Positions 14,179 through 22,395 of a stretch of DNA of 26,703 bases are shown here, piece by piece (position 1 is the stretch's first letter; every line of letters begins with the position of its first letter). The stretch is taken from assembly GCA_002335385.1 (NCBI GenBank), contig DCVK01000009.1:1-26703 (forward strand), written 5' to 3'. This stretch comes from Candidatus Aminicenantes bacterium UBA2190 (GTDB lineage: Bacteria > Acidobacteriota > Aminicenantia > UBA2199). A program made the translations under genes and the position numbers. A model generated the notes under the pieces. It was not told the DNA's origin. It did no database searches and saw nothing but the letters and a program-made list of their open reading frames with translations.

Positions 14179-15246
14179 ATGCCCCAAGAACTCATCCTGG
14201 TCATCAACCCCGGCAACACCTCCACCAAGGTGGCGGTCTATGACGGCGCCGCCCCCGTTTGCAGCGAGTCGATCAAGCACGCCGACGAGGAGCTCGCCCG
14301 TTTCGCCGACATCAACGCCCAGCGGCAGTTCCGCGAGGAGCTCATCGAGGAATTCCTGAAGCGGCAGGGGATCGCGCTGCGCGCCATCCGCGCCATTGCC
14401 GCCCGCGGCGGGCTGCTCAAGCCCCTGGCCAGCGGCACTTATGCCGTCGGTCAGCGCATGGTCGACGACCTGGTCGAGGCGCGCCAGGGCCGGCACGCTT
14501 CGAACCTGGCGGCGCAGATCGGCTTTTCCCTTGCCGCCAAGCTGGGGATCACCTGCTACATCGTCGATCCCGTCTCCGTCGACGAGGCCGAGCCCCTGGC
14601 CCGTTATTCCGGCCACCCGCTGTTCCAGCGCGTGATGCTCACCCACGCCCTGAACATGAAGGCCGTGGCCAAGCGCTTCTGCGCCGAAAAGAAGCTGCGC
14701 TACGAGGAACTGACCCTGCTGGTCATCCACCTGGGCACGGGAAACTCCATCTCCCTGCACCGGAACGGGCGCATGATCGATGCCGTCAACCCCTCCGAGG
14801 AGGGCCCTTTTTCCATGGACCGCAGCGGCGGCCTGCCCGTCCTGCAGGCGGTGCGCCATGTCTGCGCGAACGGCCTGTCCTTCAAGGATTTTGAAAAAAT
14901 GGTCTTCGGCAGCGGCGGCCTCTACGCCTACCTGGGCACGAAGGACTTCCTGAAGGTGCGCGACCAGTACCTGGAGGGCGACGCCCGGACCATGGAGGTG
15001 GTGCAGGCGATGGCCTACCAGGTGGCCAAGGACGCCGGCGGGCTGGCGGCCGTGGTCAACGGCAAGGTCGACGCCACGCTCATTACCGGCGGCATCGCCT
15101 TCAATGAGTTTTTCATCGACCTGCTGGGCCAGCGCCTCTCCTTCATCGCCCCGATCCACGTCTACCCCGGCGAGGACGAGATGCGCTCCCTGGCCGAGGG
15201 CGTCCACCGGGTGCTGCGCGGCGAAGAAGAGGCAAAGACCTACTGA
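14179..15246 (+). CDS. buk: Butyrate kinase (branched-chain acyl kinase possible)
   Basis: 355 residues, the normal family length. It would transfer phosphate between butyryl-phosphate (or isobutyryl/isovaleryl-phosphate) and ADP, making ATP in fermentation, or activate the acid in reverse. It belongs to the acetate kinase/sugar kinase/Hsp70 fold: VINPGNTSTKVAVYD (8-22) is the first phosphate loop. IAARGGLLKPLASGTY and VIHLGTGNSISLHRNGRMID (in parts) are butyrate-kinase-specific compared with acetate kinase, and LITGGIAFNE is the adenosine region. GAGAGGAG precedes the ATG. No phosphate butyryltransferase gene lies in the window, so the acyl-phosphate source must be encoded elsewhere. Confidence 0.9.
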   Translation: MPQELILVINPGNTSTKVAVYDGAAPVCSESIKHADEELARFADINAQRQFREELIEEFLKRQGIALRAIRAIAARGGLLKPLASGTYAVGQRMVDDLVEARQGRHASNLAAQIGFSLAAKLGITCYIVDPVSVDEAEPLARYSGHPLFQRVMLTHALNMKAVAKRFCAEKKLRYEELTLLVIHLGTGNSISLHRNGRMIDAVNPSEEGPFSMDRSGGLPVLQAVRHVCANGLSFKDFEKMVFGSGGLYAYLGTKDFLKVRDQYLEGDARTMEVVQAMAYQVAKDAGGLAAVVNGKVDATLITGGIAFNEFFIDLLGQRLSFIAPIHVYPGEDEMRSLAEGVHRVLRGEEEAKTY

Positions 15247-15299
15247 ATGGAAGAATATACCGGAATTTCCCGCTGCCTCGGCCTGCCCGGGAGGCTGCC

Positions 15300-15866
15300 A
15301 TGACCGTGAACGACCGTCTCAACCCGCTGTCCACCACCACGGAGCAGCAGGTCGCCCAGCTGGAAAAGAAGATCGACGACCTCAAGGCCGAATACATCCT
15401 GTTCTTCAACGGCGACACCCGGCAGCCCCCGGAAAAGAAGCGCGAAGACCTGGAAAAAGCCGTCCGCAGGCTGATCTACGGCGGTTCCAAGTCGGCCAAA
15501 ATGGAGATGATCATCCAGAACGTGGCCCAGCGCTTCAGCCTCTACAACAACCTGTGGCTGAAAAAGCTCAACGAGCTGGAGTGCGGGACGCCGCTCACCG
15601 GCAAAAAGAAGGCCGCCGCGCCCCCCCCCAGGCCCAAAAGCGAGAAGGAAACGCGAGAGCTGTACCTGACCCTGAACGACGAGGAGACCTTCGAGCGCTT
15701 CGCCGCGGTCTATCGCGACATGCTGCCCGAAAGCGGCGGTTCGGAAAAGGAAAGGGAGAAGCTCATCGAAAACATCAAGGCCAAGATGCTCACCCACAAC
15801 CTGGTCGAGGCCCGCGTCACCTTCAGCAGGCAGAAAGGCAAACTGAGCATCCGCATCAAGAAATAG
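15300..15866 (+). CDS. Cytoplasmic protein resembling the MXAN_5187 C-terminal family
   Basis: 188 residues, GGGAGG before the ATG, 53 nt after buk. The N-terminal half is helical and charged: QQVAQLEKKIDDLKAEYILFF, shown as LEKKIDDLKAEY and ILFFNGDTRQPPEKKRE, then LIYGGSKSAKMEMIIQNVAQRF and LYNNLWLKKLNELECGTP (both in part). From memory this resembles the region called the MXAN_5187 C-terminal domain of myxobacterial proteins, whose function is unknown to me. A Lys/Pro-rich linker (about 101-117) leads to a second helical domain that ends in a small basic beta pair (VTFSRQKGKLSIRIKK). There is no signal peptide. The match is by eye only. Confidence 0.55.
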   Translation: MTVNDRLNPLSTTTEQQVAQLEKKIDDLKAEYILFFNGDTRQPPEKKREDLEKAVRRLIYGGSKSAKMEMIIQNVAQRFSLYNNLWLKKLNELECGTPLTGKKKAAAPPPRPKSEKETRELYLTLNDEETFERFAAVYRDMLPESGGSEKEREKLIENIKAKMLTHNLVEARVTFSRQKGKLSIRIKK

Positions 15867-15884
15867 CCCGGCCGGCCGCCGCGA

Positions 15885-17579
15885 TCAGCGGGAATACAGA
15901 TAGCGCTTGATCTTGCTGGTGGCGGTCTTCTGGAACGGCTCCTTGTGCTCGATGAAGCGCGTGATCTGCGCGAACGCCGACAGTTGCGGGTTGATGGTTT
16001 CCTTCAGGCGCTGCAGCAGCTCGTCGATGTACTCGCGCTTCTGCGGATGGGTCCTGCCCCGCGTCTCCTCGTCGATCAGGTCGTAGTCCAGGTAGACCAG
16101 GGCCTCCAGGCGGCCGCCGCTTTCCACGATCAGCGACTCGGCCACGTGCATGCAGGAGTTGATCTTGTCCTCGATGGCCTCGGGATAGATGTTCTCGCCG
16201 TTGGACATCAGGATCATGTTCTTGGAACGGCCGCGGATATACAGGTTGCCCGCCTTGTCGAAATTGCCCAGGTCGCCGGTGCGGAACCAGCCATCCCTGT
16301 CGAGGACCAGGCGGGTGGCCTCGGGGTTCTTGTAGTACCCCTTCATGACGTTGGGCCCGCGGGCCACGATCTCGCCGATGCCGCTGCGGGGATCGGGATC
16401 GTCGATGCGGATCTCGACGCCGGCGATGGGCTTGCCCGTCGAGCCGACGGCGATGGTCTCGTCGCCCCAGGGGCCGCCGGCCAGCAGCGGCGCCGTTTCG
16501 GTCAGTCCATAGCCGATCAGGTAGGGGAAACCCGATTTTTTCAGGAAGATCTCGGCCTCGCGGTTGATGGCCGCCCCGCCGATGGCCATGGTTTTCAGCT
16601 CGCCGCCGAAGAATTCGACCAGCTTGGCGCAGATCTTGCGGTAGATCTTCATCTTGAGGCCGGGGATCCTGGCGATCAGCTTGAGCAGCCGCTTCTTTTC
16701 GAAGGCGGCCAGAACCTTTTTCTTGTAGATCTTCTCCATGATCAGCGGCACGGCGGGGATGACCTGCGGCTTCTCCACCTTGCAGATCTTTTCCAGTATG
16801 GTCGGCGTGGGCATTTTCCCGACGTAGACGATGCGCGCGCCGTTGAGCAGCGGGAAGAGGAAGCCCAGGGTGAACTCGTAGGAGTGGGAGAGGGGCAGGA
16901 TGGAGAGGAAGGTCCACTCGGGAAGGATCTCGAGGATATGGTTGGCGGAGGTCAGCACGTTGGATATGAAGTTGCCGTGGCTGAGCATGACCGCCTTCGA
17001 GTGGCCCGATGTCCCCGAGGTATAGATGATGGAGGCGATGTCGTCGGCATTGACGGCCGTCGAGCGCAGGCCGATCTTGTCGGGGAGCTGGCGCAGGAAG
17101 CTCCGCGCCTTCTCGATGAAGTTGGAGATGGGTTCGACGGGGAGCAAGTCCGACTCGGCCCGGAAATCGTCGAGGGTGATCACGGCCAGCAGCTTGCTGT
17201 CGCGGATCCCCAGCACCTTGTCCATCTGCTTCTCGGTGGTGAAGAGGATCTTGGCCTCCGAGTCCAGGAGGATGTGGTGGATGTCGGACTCGGGGAAATC
17301 GGGCAGGATCGGCACCACGATGGCGCCGATGCGCATGACCGCGAGGCAGGCGATGCACCAGTGGGGGGAATTCTCGCCCAGGATGGCGATGCGGTCGCCC
17401 TTGACCACCCCCTCCTTGCGCAGCGTTTCGGCCATGCCCGTGACCTGTTGGAAAAGCTCGCTGTAGGTCAGGGGGCGCTCCAAGGCCATGCCCAGGGCCG
17501 GGCGCGAGCCGTAGAGCTCGGCGCTCGTCTCCAACAGACAATTGATCGTGTTTTCCCTCAGGGAGATATTGCGTGCCAT
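15885..17579 (-). CDS. AMP-forming long-chain acyl-CoA synthetase (FadD-like)
   Basis: 564 residues. It should activate a fatty acid with ATP to acyl-AMP, then acyl-CoA, probably at the inner membrane face. Adenylate-forming motifs are in order: YTSGTSGHSKAVMLSH (186-201, phosphate loop), YGLTETAP (357-364), WFRTGDLG (431-438), YIRGRSKNMI (447-456), and TATSKIKRY with Lys556 as the adenylation lysine. The N-terminus (TVNCLLETSA-like) and the KMKIYRKI helical insert fit long-chain enzymes with 560-600 residues. ATG 17579 sits 6 nt after a -10 box, so the mRNA should be leaderless. The gene converges on the MXAN_5187-like gene and diverges from exbD. Confidence 0.88.
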   Translation of the reverse strand: MARNISLRENTINCLLETSAELYGSRPALGMALERPLTYSELFQQVTGMAETLRKEGVVKGDRIAILGENSPHWCIACLAVMRIGAIVVPILPDFPESDIHHILLDSEAKILFTTEKQMDKVLGIRDSKLLAVITLDDFRAESDLLPVEPISNFIEKARSFLRQLPDKIGLRSTAVNADDIASIIYTSGTSGHSKAVMLSHGNFISNVLTSANHILEILPEWTFLSILPLSHSYEFTLGFLFPLLNGARIVYVGKMPTPTILEKICKVEKPQVIPAVPLIMEKIYKKKVLAAFEKKRLLKLIARIPGLKMKIYRKICAKLVEFFGGELKTMAIGGAAINREAEIFLKKSGFPYLIGYGLTETAPLLAGGPWGDETIAVGSTGKPIAGVEIRIDDPDPRSGIGEIVARGPNVMKGYYKNPEATRLVLDRDGWFRTGDLGNFDKAGNLYIRGRSKNMILMSNGENIYPEAIEDKINSCMHVAESLIVESGGRLEALVYLDYDLIDEETRGRTHPQKREYIDELLQRLKETINPQLSAFAQITRFIEHKEPFQKTATSKIKRYLYSR

Positions 17580-17585
17580 GAAAGA

Positions 17586-17613
17586 ACTATACCTGAAAAT
17601 ATTTAATTTTCAA
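17586..17613 (-). promoter_or_regulatory. Promoter of the acyl-CoA synthetase gene, predicted leaderless
   Basis: On the minus strand: TTGAAA (17613-17608), 16-bp spacer, TATAGT (17591-17586), then 6 nt to ATG 17579. No Shine-Dalgarno sequence fits in between. Confidence 0.6.
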
Positions 17614-17667
17614 CCTTTCGCCGGCCCCCTGCCCCCCTGCCGCGGGCGATAATTTTGCGGCGGGCAC

Positions 17668-17696
17668 TTGACAACATTCTTTTTCTTTGCTACATT
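17668..17696 (+). promoter_or_regulatory. Sigma70-type promoter of the exbD-like gene
   Basis: TTGACA (17668-17673), 17-bp T-rich spacer, TACATT (17691-17696). The predicted start is about 17703, with GAGGAGG shortly before ATG 17723. Confidence 0.7.
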
Positions 17697-17722
17697 AGTT
17701 CCTGCAATCGAGGAGGTCCCGT

Positions 17723-18148
17723 ATGAGTGTCGATATTGGTGCCAGCAAACAAAAATCCGAACCCAACGTTGTCCCCCTTTGCGACATTCTGCTCGTGCTG
17801 CTGATCATTTTCATGGTCATCACCCCGGTCATGCAGAAAGGGATCGACATCAAGCTCCCCGAGGTCCAGCCTCCCGGCGGCGAGGGCGATCAGCCTCAGG
17901 ATGTCAGGGGCATCGTGCTGACACTCGAAAGCGACCGCACGGTCAAGATCAACCAGGACGTCGTCGACATGAACGTGCTGGAGAACACGCTGCGCGACCT
18001 CTACCAGACCCGCACCGAAAAGACCATCTTCATCCGCGCCGACGAGAGCCTCAACTACCAGGACGTCCTGCATATCATCGACATCGCCAAGGGCGCCGGC
18101 ATCGAGGTCCTGGGCGTCATCCCCGAGCGTTATAAAAGCGGCCTCTAG
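17723..18148 (+). CDS. ExbD/TolR family biopolymer transport protein
   Basis: 141 residues, the usual ExbD length. GAGGAGG lies upstream. A short cytoplasmic start (EPNVVPLCD) leads into one membrane helix (about 21-37) with the conserved Asp21 that carries protons. The periplasmic domain has IDIKLPEV and later VKINQDVV, IFIRADESLNYQDVLHIID (103-121) and AGIEVLGVIPE, all standard. Such proteins work with an ExbB/TolQ channel to energise TonB or Tol-Pal, or drive gliding motors. No ExbB gene lies beside it, which is unusual; the partner must be elsewhere. A weak hairpin with a T run follows. Confidence 0.88.
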   Translation: MSVDIGASKQKSEPNVVPLCDILLVLLIIFMVITPVMQKGIDIKLPEVQPPGGEGDQPQDVRGIVLTLESDRTVKINQDVVDMNVLENTLRDLYQTRTEKTIFIRADESLNYQDVLHIIDIAKGAGIEVLGVIPERYKSGL

Positions 18149-18186
18149 CCTTTCCGCGCCGCGCCCCTTTCCCGCTTCAGCCCCAA

Positions 18187-18210
18187 GGGAATGGGTTTGT
18201 CCCGTTTTTT
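18187..18210 (+). terminator. Weak intrinsic terminator after exbD
   Basis: GGGA (18187-18190) and TCCC (18200-18203) can pair across a 9-nt loop, followed one base later by six Ts. The stem is only 4 bp, so it would be leaky. Confidence 0.3.
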
Positions 18211-18229
18211 CCATTCTTATCGGAAGCGG

Positions 18230-18258
18230 TTGAAAAATCCCCGCGAAAGATGTACAAT
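18230..18258 (+). promoter_or_regulatory. Sigma70-type promoter of the TPR/GlmU-like gene pair
   Basis: TTGAAA (18230-18235), 17-bp spacer, TACAAT (18253-18258). The predicted start is about 18265; GGAGG (18267-18271) precedes ATG 18283. Confidence 0.65.
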
Positions 18259-18282
18259 AGGGGCCCGGAGGTCCTGCCAGCC

Positions 18283-18792
18283 ATGAAACTGAAAGAAGAA
18301 AAGGAACTGCAGTCCATCAGCGAGGAATACGAGAAGGCGCTGCATCTGTTTCTTAAAAAGAGCTACGCCAAGGCCGGCGAGATCTTCGCCAGGATCGTCG
18401 AATCCTACAAGGACTCGGAGTTCTACAGCGTGCTGGAGATCCAGACGCGGGCCAAGGTCTACCAGAGCATCACCCACGCCCAGACCCACCCGCTGAAGAT
18501 CAAGCTGGAAAACGCCCAGGACCACATCTGGGAAGGGGCGTTTCAGCTGAACGCCGGCGATGTCGCCAAGGCCCTGGAGCACTTCGCCTACGCCGAAAAG
18601 AGCAACTGCCGCGACGCCTACCTCTACTATCTCATGGCCGCCGCCTATCTGCGCCAGGAGGACACGGCCGGCGCCCTGCGCTACATTGAAAAATGCCTGA
18701 AAAAGGACGAGAGCTACAAGGTCATCATCTACAACGAGCCCGACTTCGAGCCCCTGCAGCAGAACCCCGATTTCCTGAAACTGGTGGAATGA
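18283..18792 (+). CDS. TPR-like repeat protein
   Basis: 169 residues. ATG 18283 is chosen over an upstream in-frame ATG at 18250, which overlaps the promoter, and has GGAGG upstream. Two helical repeats match the TPR pattern: about 19-50 (ALHLFLKKSYAKAGEIFARI) and about 85-112 (GAFQLNAGDVAKALEHFAYA). A third, AAAYLRQEDTAGALRYIEKC, follows at about 119-138. The ending NEPDFEPLQQNPDFLKLVE is a common cap of bacterial TPR proteins. There is no signal peptide, so it is probably a cytoplasmic scaffold. Its stop overlaps the start of the next gene (ATGA), which implies coupled expression. Confidence 0.78.
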   Translation: MKLKEEKELQSISEEYEKALHLFLKKSYAKAGEIFARIVESYKDSEFYSVLEIQTRAKVYQSITHAQTHPLKIKLENAQDHIWEGAFQLNAGDVAKALEHFAYAEKSNCRDAYLYYLMAAAYLRQEDTAGALRYIEKCLKKDESYKVIIYNEPDFEPLQQNPDFLKLVE

Positions 18793-19868
18793 TCCCCGCC
18801 TTCATCGACGGCGGCCGGAGCGCCGCCGGGCGCCAGCAATTCCGCGGCCGCGGCCTCGCCTTCTGGATCGAACAATCATTTCCCTTCTGCCGTTTTTTCG
18901 CCGGCGGCGGCAGCGGCACGAGCAGCGGGCCCATCGTTGTCTTCAGCCTCGACCTGTTCCCGGTGTTGGGCATGGGCGGCGGGCGCAGGTTCCAAAACTG
19001 GCTCCGGGCCCGTCCCCGGGAAGGTCTTTTCGCCCCCGCCGGCAAGCCTTTTTTCGCGGTCTCCAGGTCGTTCTTGAGGCAGAACGGCTTGCGCCTGGAG
19101 CCGGGAGTGTTCCGCAGGCTGCGCGCCCTTTCCGGCGCGATGGAAATGGAGCTGAAAAGCCCCGTCAGGGCCATCGATCCGGTTCGCGAGCCCCTGGCGG
19201 TCGAGGCCGCTGTCACCGCCCTGCAGGTCGCCTTGCTGCAAAGGGGCGGCGTCCGCGTGGAGAACGCCGGCAACCTCTGCATCGAGGGGCTGCCGCTCAT
19301 CGGCCGCGGCTCCATGGTCGGCTCCGGGGTCGTTATCCGCGGCGACTGCCGCATCGGCCGCAACGTCGCTATCTACCCCAATTGCTTTATTGAGAACTCG
19401 AGCCTCGGCGACAACTGCGTCATCCTGCCCGGATCGGTCATCAGCGATTCCTGTGTGGAAAAGAACGCGCAGCTCGGCCCCTATTGCCACGTGCGCCTCA
19501 ATTCGCGGGTGCGCGCGGGGGCCAAGATCGGCAATTTCGTCGAAATGAAGAAAAGCGTGTTCGGCCGCGGCTCCAAGGCAATGCACCTTTCCTATATCGG
19601 CGACGCCACCATCGGCCGCAAGGTCAATGTCGGCGCCGGCACCATCACCTGCAACTACGACGGCAAGAGCAAGAACCCCACCCGCATCGGCGACAACGTG
19701 TTCATCGGCTCGGGCACCGAGCTGGTGGCCCCGGTTACCGTGGAGAGCGACAGCTATGTCGCGGCCGGCTCGACCGTCACCGAGGACGTGCCGCGCTACG
19801 CCCTCGCCGTCGCCCGCCAGCGCCAGCGCAACATCAAGGGCTGGGTGCTGCGCAAAAGGAGGAAATAG
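18789..19868 (+). CDS. GlmU-like left-handed beta-helix N-acetyltransferase lacking the pyrophosphorylase domain
   Basis: 359 residues from ATG 18789, which overlaps the TPR stop. A later start at 19140 (MEMELKS) would give 242. Residues about 150-359 match the GlmU acetyltransferase half: hexapeptide repeats from PLIGRGSMVGSGVVI on, IGNFVEMKKSVFGRGSKAMHLSYIGD (in parts) with His266 at the catalytic base position, then VNVGAGTITCNYDGKS with the Asn-Tyr-Asp acetyl-CoA/substrate triad. Bacterial GlmU normally has about 230 N-terminal residues with LAAGxGTRM; here the first ~120 residues show no such motif and look low in complexity, although third positions stay G/C. It may acetylate glucosamine-1-phosphate with a separate pyrophosphorylase elsewhere, or serve another sugar. 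Confidence 0.75.
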   Translation: MIPAFIDGGRSAAGRQQFRGRGLAFWIEQSFPFCRFFAGGGSGTSSGPIVVFSLDLFPVLGMGGGRRFQNWLRARPREGLFAPAGKPFFAVSRSFLRQNGLRLEPGVFRRLRALSGAMEMELKSPVRAIDPVREPLAVEAAVTALQVALLQRGGVRVENAGNLCIEGLPLIGRGSMVGSGVVIRGDCRIGRNVAIYPNCFIENSSLGDNCVILPGSVISDSCVEKNAQLGPYCHVRLNSRVRAGAKIGNFVEMKKSVFGRGSKAMHLSYIGDATIGRKVNVGAGTITCNYDGKSKNPTRIGDNVFIGSGTELVAPVTVESDSYVAAGSTVTEDVPRYALAVARQRQRNIKGWVLRKRRK

Positions 19869-19887
19869 TCTTTCAGGAAGGATCTTC

Positions 19888-20127
19888 GTGACGCGTAACA
19901 CGTGACGCGTGACGCGAAAGAAAACATCCTGAAACGACAAATTCCAAACTCAGATTCAACTATCCATGCAATAGCCTTATGATGAACTCATTTCGGAAAA
20001 TCGCTTTTATTTTGGTCCTTGGGTCAACATCATCGCCAGGGAAGCGGTACCGGCAGTTTATTTGAGATTGGTGCTCGAAATTCGGGCTTATTGTCTTACT
20101 CGTCACGCGTTACGCGTCACTCGTCAC
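19888..20127. repeat. Intergenic island 1 bounded by inverted heptamer arrays
   Basis: Left arm 19888-19915 is GTGACGC-GTAACAC-GTGACGC-GTGACGC. Right arm 20100-20127 reads, on the other strand, GTGACGA-GTGACGC-GTAACGC-GTGACGA. The arms can pair over about 28 bp. The 184-bp interior is AT-richer than its surroundings and contains ACAAATTCCAA near the left and ATTGGTGCTCGAAATTC near the right, with TTGGGTCAA in the centre. It fills the gap between the convergent glmU-like and prmC genes, 11-19 nt from each stop. It has no open frame of note. Confidence 0.75.
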
Positions 20128-20138
20128 GAGAGTTCGCC

Positions 20139-20968
20139 CTATTCCATCTGAGCCACAATCACCCTCTCGATGCCGGCATAGTCGCGGACGCATTCGCGCT
20201 CGCGCAAGCCGGCGCCCTTGAGAAACCCGCTCACGGCCCGATGCTGCCCGCGACCGATCTCGAGCAGCAGCCGGCCGCCCGGCTCCAGGCGGCCCGGCGC
20301 CCCGGCGATGATCCGTGCCAGCGCCTCGGTCCCGGCCGGGCCGGCCTCAAGGGCGGCCCGGGGCTCGTAGAGCCGGACCGTCGCCGGCGCCCTGCGCCAG
20401 TCGCGGCGCGAAAGATAGGGCGGGTTGGAAACGATCATCTGAAAGCGCTCCGCCCGGAGCGGAAAAAGGTCGCCGGCCAGCGGCCGCACCCGTTCGCGCA
20501 ATCCGAAGCGGGCGATGTTTTTTTTCAGTACGGCCAGGGCCGGCAAGCTCTTCTCCAGAGCCGTCACCTCGGCCCGCGAGCGCAGGGCCAGGATGACGGC
20601 AATGGCGCCGCTGCCGGCGCCGATGTCGAGGACGCGGGCCTTGCCCCGCCCCAGGAGCTGCAGGGCTTTCTCGACCAGGAGCTCGGTTTCGGGCCGGGGC
20701 ACGAGAACGGCCGGCGACACGAGGAGCGTTTCCCCGTAGAATTCCTTCGCGCCCAGGATATAGGCCAGCGGTTCGTCGTCCAGCAGGCGCTGCAAACGGC
20801 GGCGGAAACGGCGCAGTCCGGTTGCATCGCGCACGGGCTGGTTCTTCTGGATCCAGAAGCGGGTGCGGCTGATGCCGAACGAGCTCTCGATCAGGGCTTC
20901 GACGGCGGCGGAGAGCTCCCTCTTTCTTGAAGCGCGCAGGGCGGCGGCGAAGAGTTCCGAGTACAGCA

Positions 20969-20969
<1 letters not shown>
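20139..20969 (-). CDS. prmC: Peptide chain release factor N5-glutamine methyltransferase
   Basis: 276 residues with a GTG start whose G is the last base of the prfA stop (TAGTG), so translation is coupled. PrmC methylates the glutamine of the GGQ loop of release factors using SAM. The N-terminal helical domain (about 1-95) ends DDEPLAYILGAKEFYG. VLDIGAGSGAIAVILAL is the SAM-binding loop and IVSNPPYLSR carries the NPPY signature that binds the Gln substrate. VPRPETELLVEKAL, conserved in PrmC, precedes them. Its position right after prfA, its own substrate, strongly supports the call. The 3' end lies 11 nt from heptamer island 1. Confidence 0.93.
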
Positions 20970-22052
<1,083 letters not shown>

Positions 22053-22072
<20 letters not shown>

Positions 22073-22259
22073 ACTTTTTCTTGAATTTCTCTATCCGGCC
22101 TTCGGTATCCACGTACTTCTGCTTGCCGGTGAAAAAAGGATGGCAGGAAGAACAGATCTCCACTTCGATCTTGGGCAGGGTGGAGCGGGTCTTGAAGGTG
22201 TTGCCGCAGGCACAGACCACCGTGCATTCCATATATTTGGGATGGATATCTTTCTTCAT
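22053..22259 (-). CDS. rpmE: 50S ribosomal protein L31, zinc-binding type
   Basis: 68 residues. ATG 22259 is chosen because GGAGG lies upstream and the protein begins MKKDIHPKY as in L31; the frame is open further up. Cys16, Cys18, Cys36 and Cys39 (CACGN, CSSCHPFFTGKQKYVD) form the zinc site of the C+ form, which zinc-starved cells often replace by a Cys-free copy. L31 bridges the ribosomal subunits. It heads rpmE-prfA-prmC, a translation-linked set found in many bacteria. Its promoter is back to back with that of pckA. Confidence 0.95.
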
Positions 22260-22277
22260 GGTTCCTCCACAGGTTCG

Positions 22278-22307
22278 ATTGTAGCATTTTTGGCCCGTCG
22301 TTGTCAA
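22278..22307 (-). promoter_or_regulatory. Sigma70-type promoter of rpmE-prfA-prmC
   Basis: On the minus strand: TTGACA (22307-22302), 18-bp spacer, TACAAT (22283-22278) preceded by TGC. The leader is about 13-15 nt and contains GGAGG. Confidence 0.7.
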
Positions 22308-22340
22308 ATGGCCCCCTGTTGGGCCGCCGCGGTGATCAAC

Positions 22341-22369
22341 TTGCATTCGCAGCGCCAAAACGCTATAAT
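22341..22369 (+). promoter_or_regulatory. Sigma70-type promoter of pckA
   Basis: TTGCAT (22341-22346), 17-bp spacer, TATAAT (22364-22369). The predicted start is about 22376; AAAGGAGA precedes ATG 22396. Outside the hexamers it shares ATTCGC and CGCTATAATT with the histidine-kinase promoter. Confidence 0.7.
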
Positions 22370-22395
22370 TTCCGTCTTAACAAAAGGAGAAAGCC

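Noticed and set aside
18876..19940. Minus-strand frame across the N-terminal part of the GlmU-like gene, with an acidic Ala/Pro-rich end
   Set aside because: Most of it is antisense to clear hexapeptide repeats; no promoter, ribosome site or known motif. I kept the plus-strand gene although its first 120 residues are weak.
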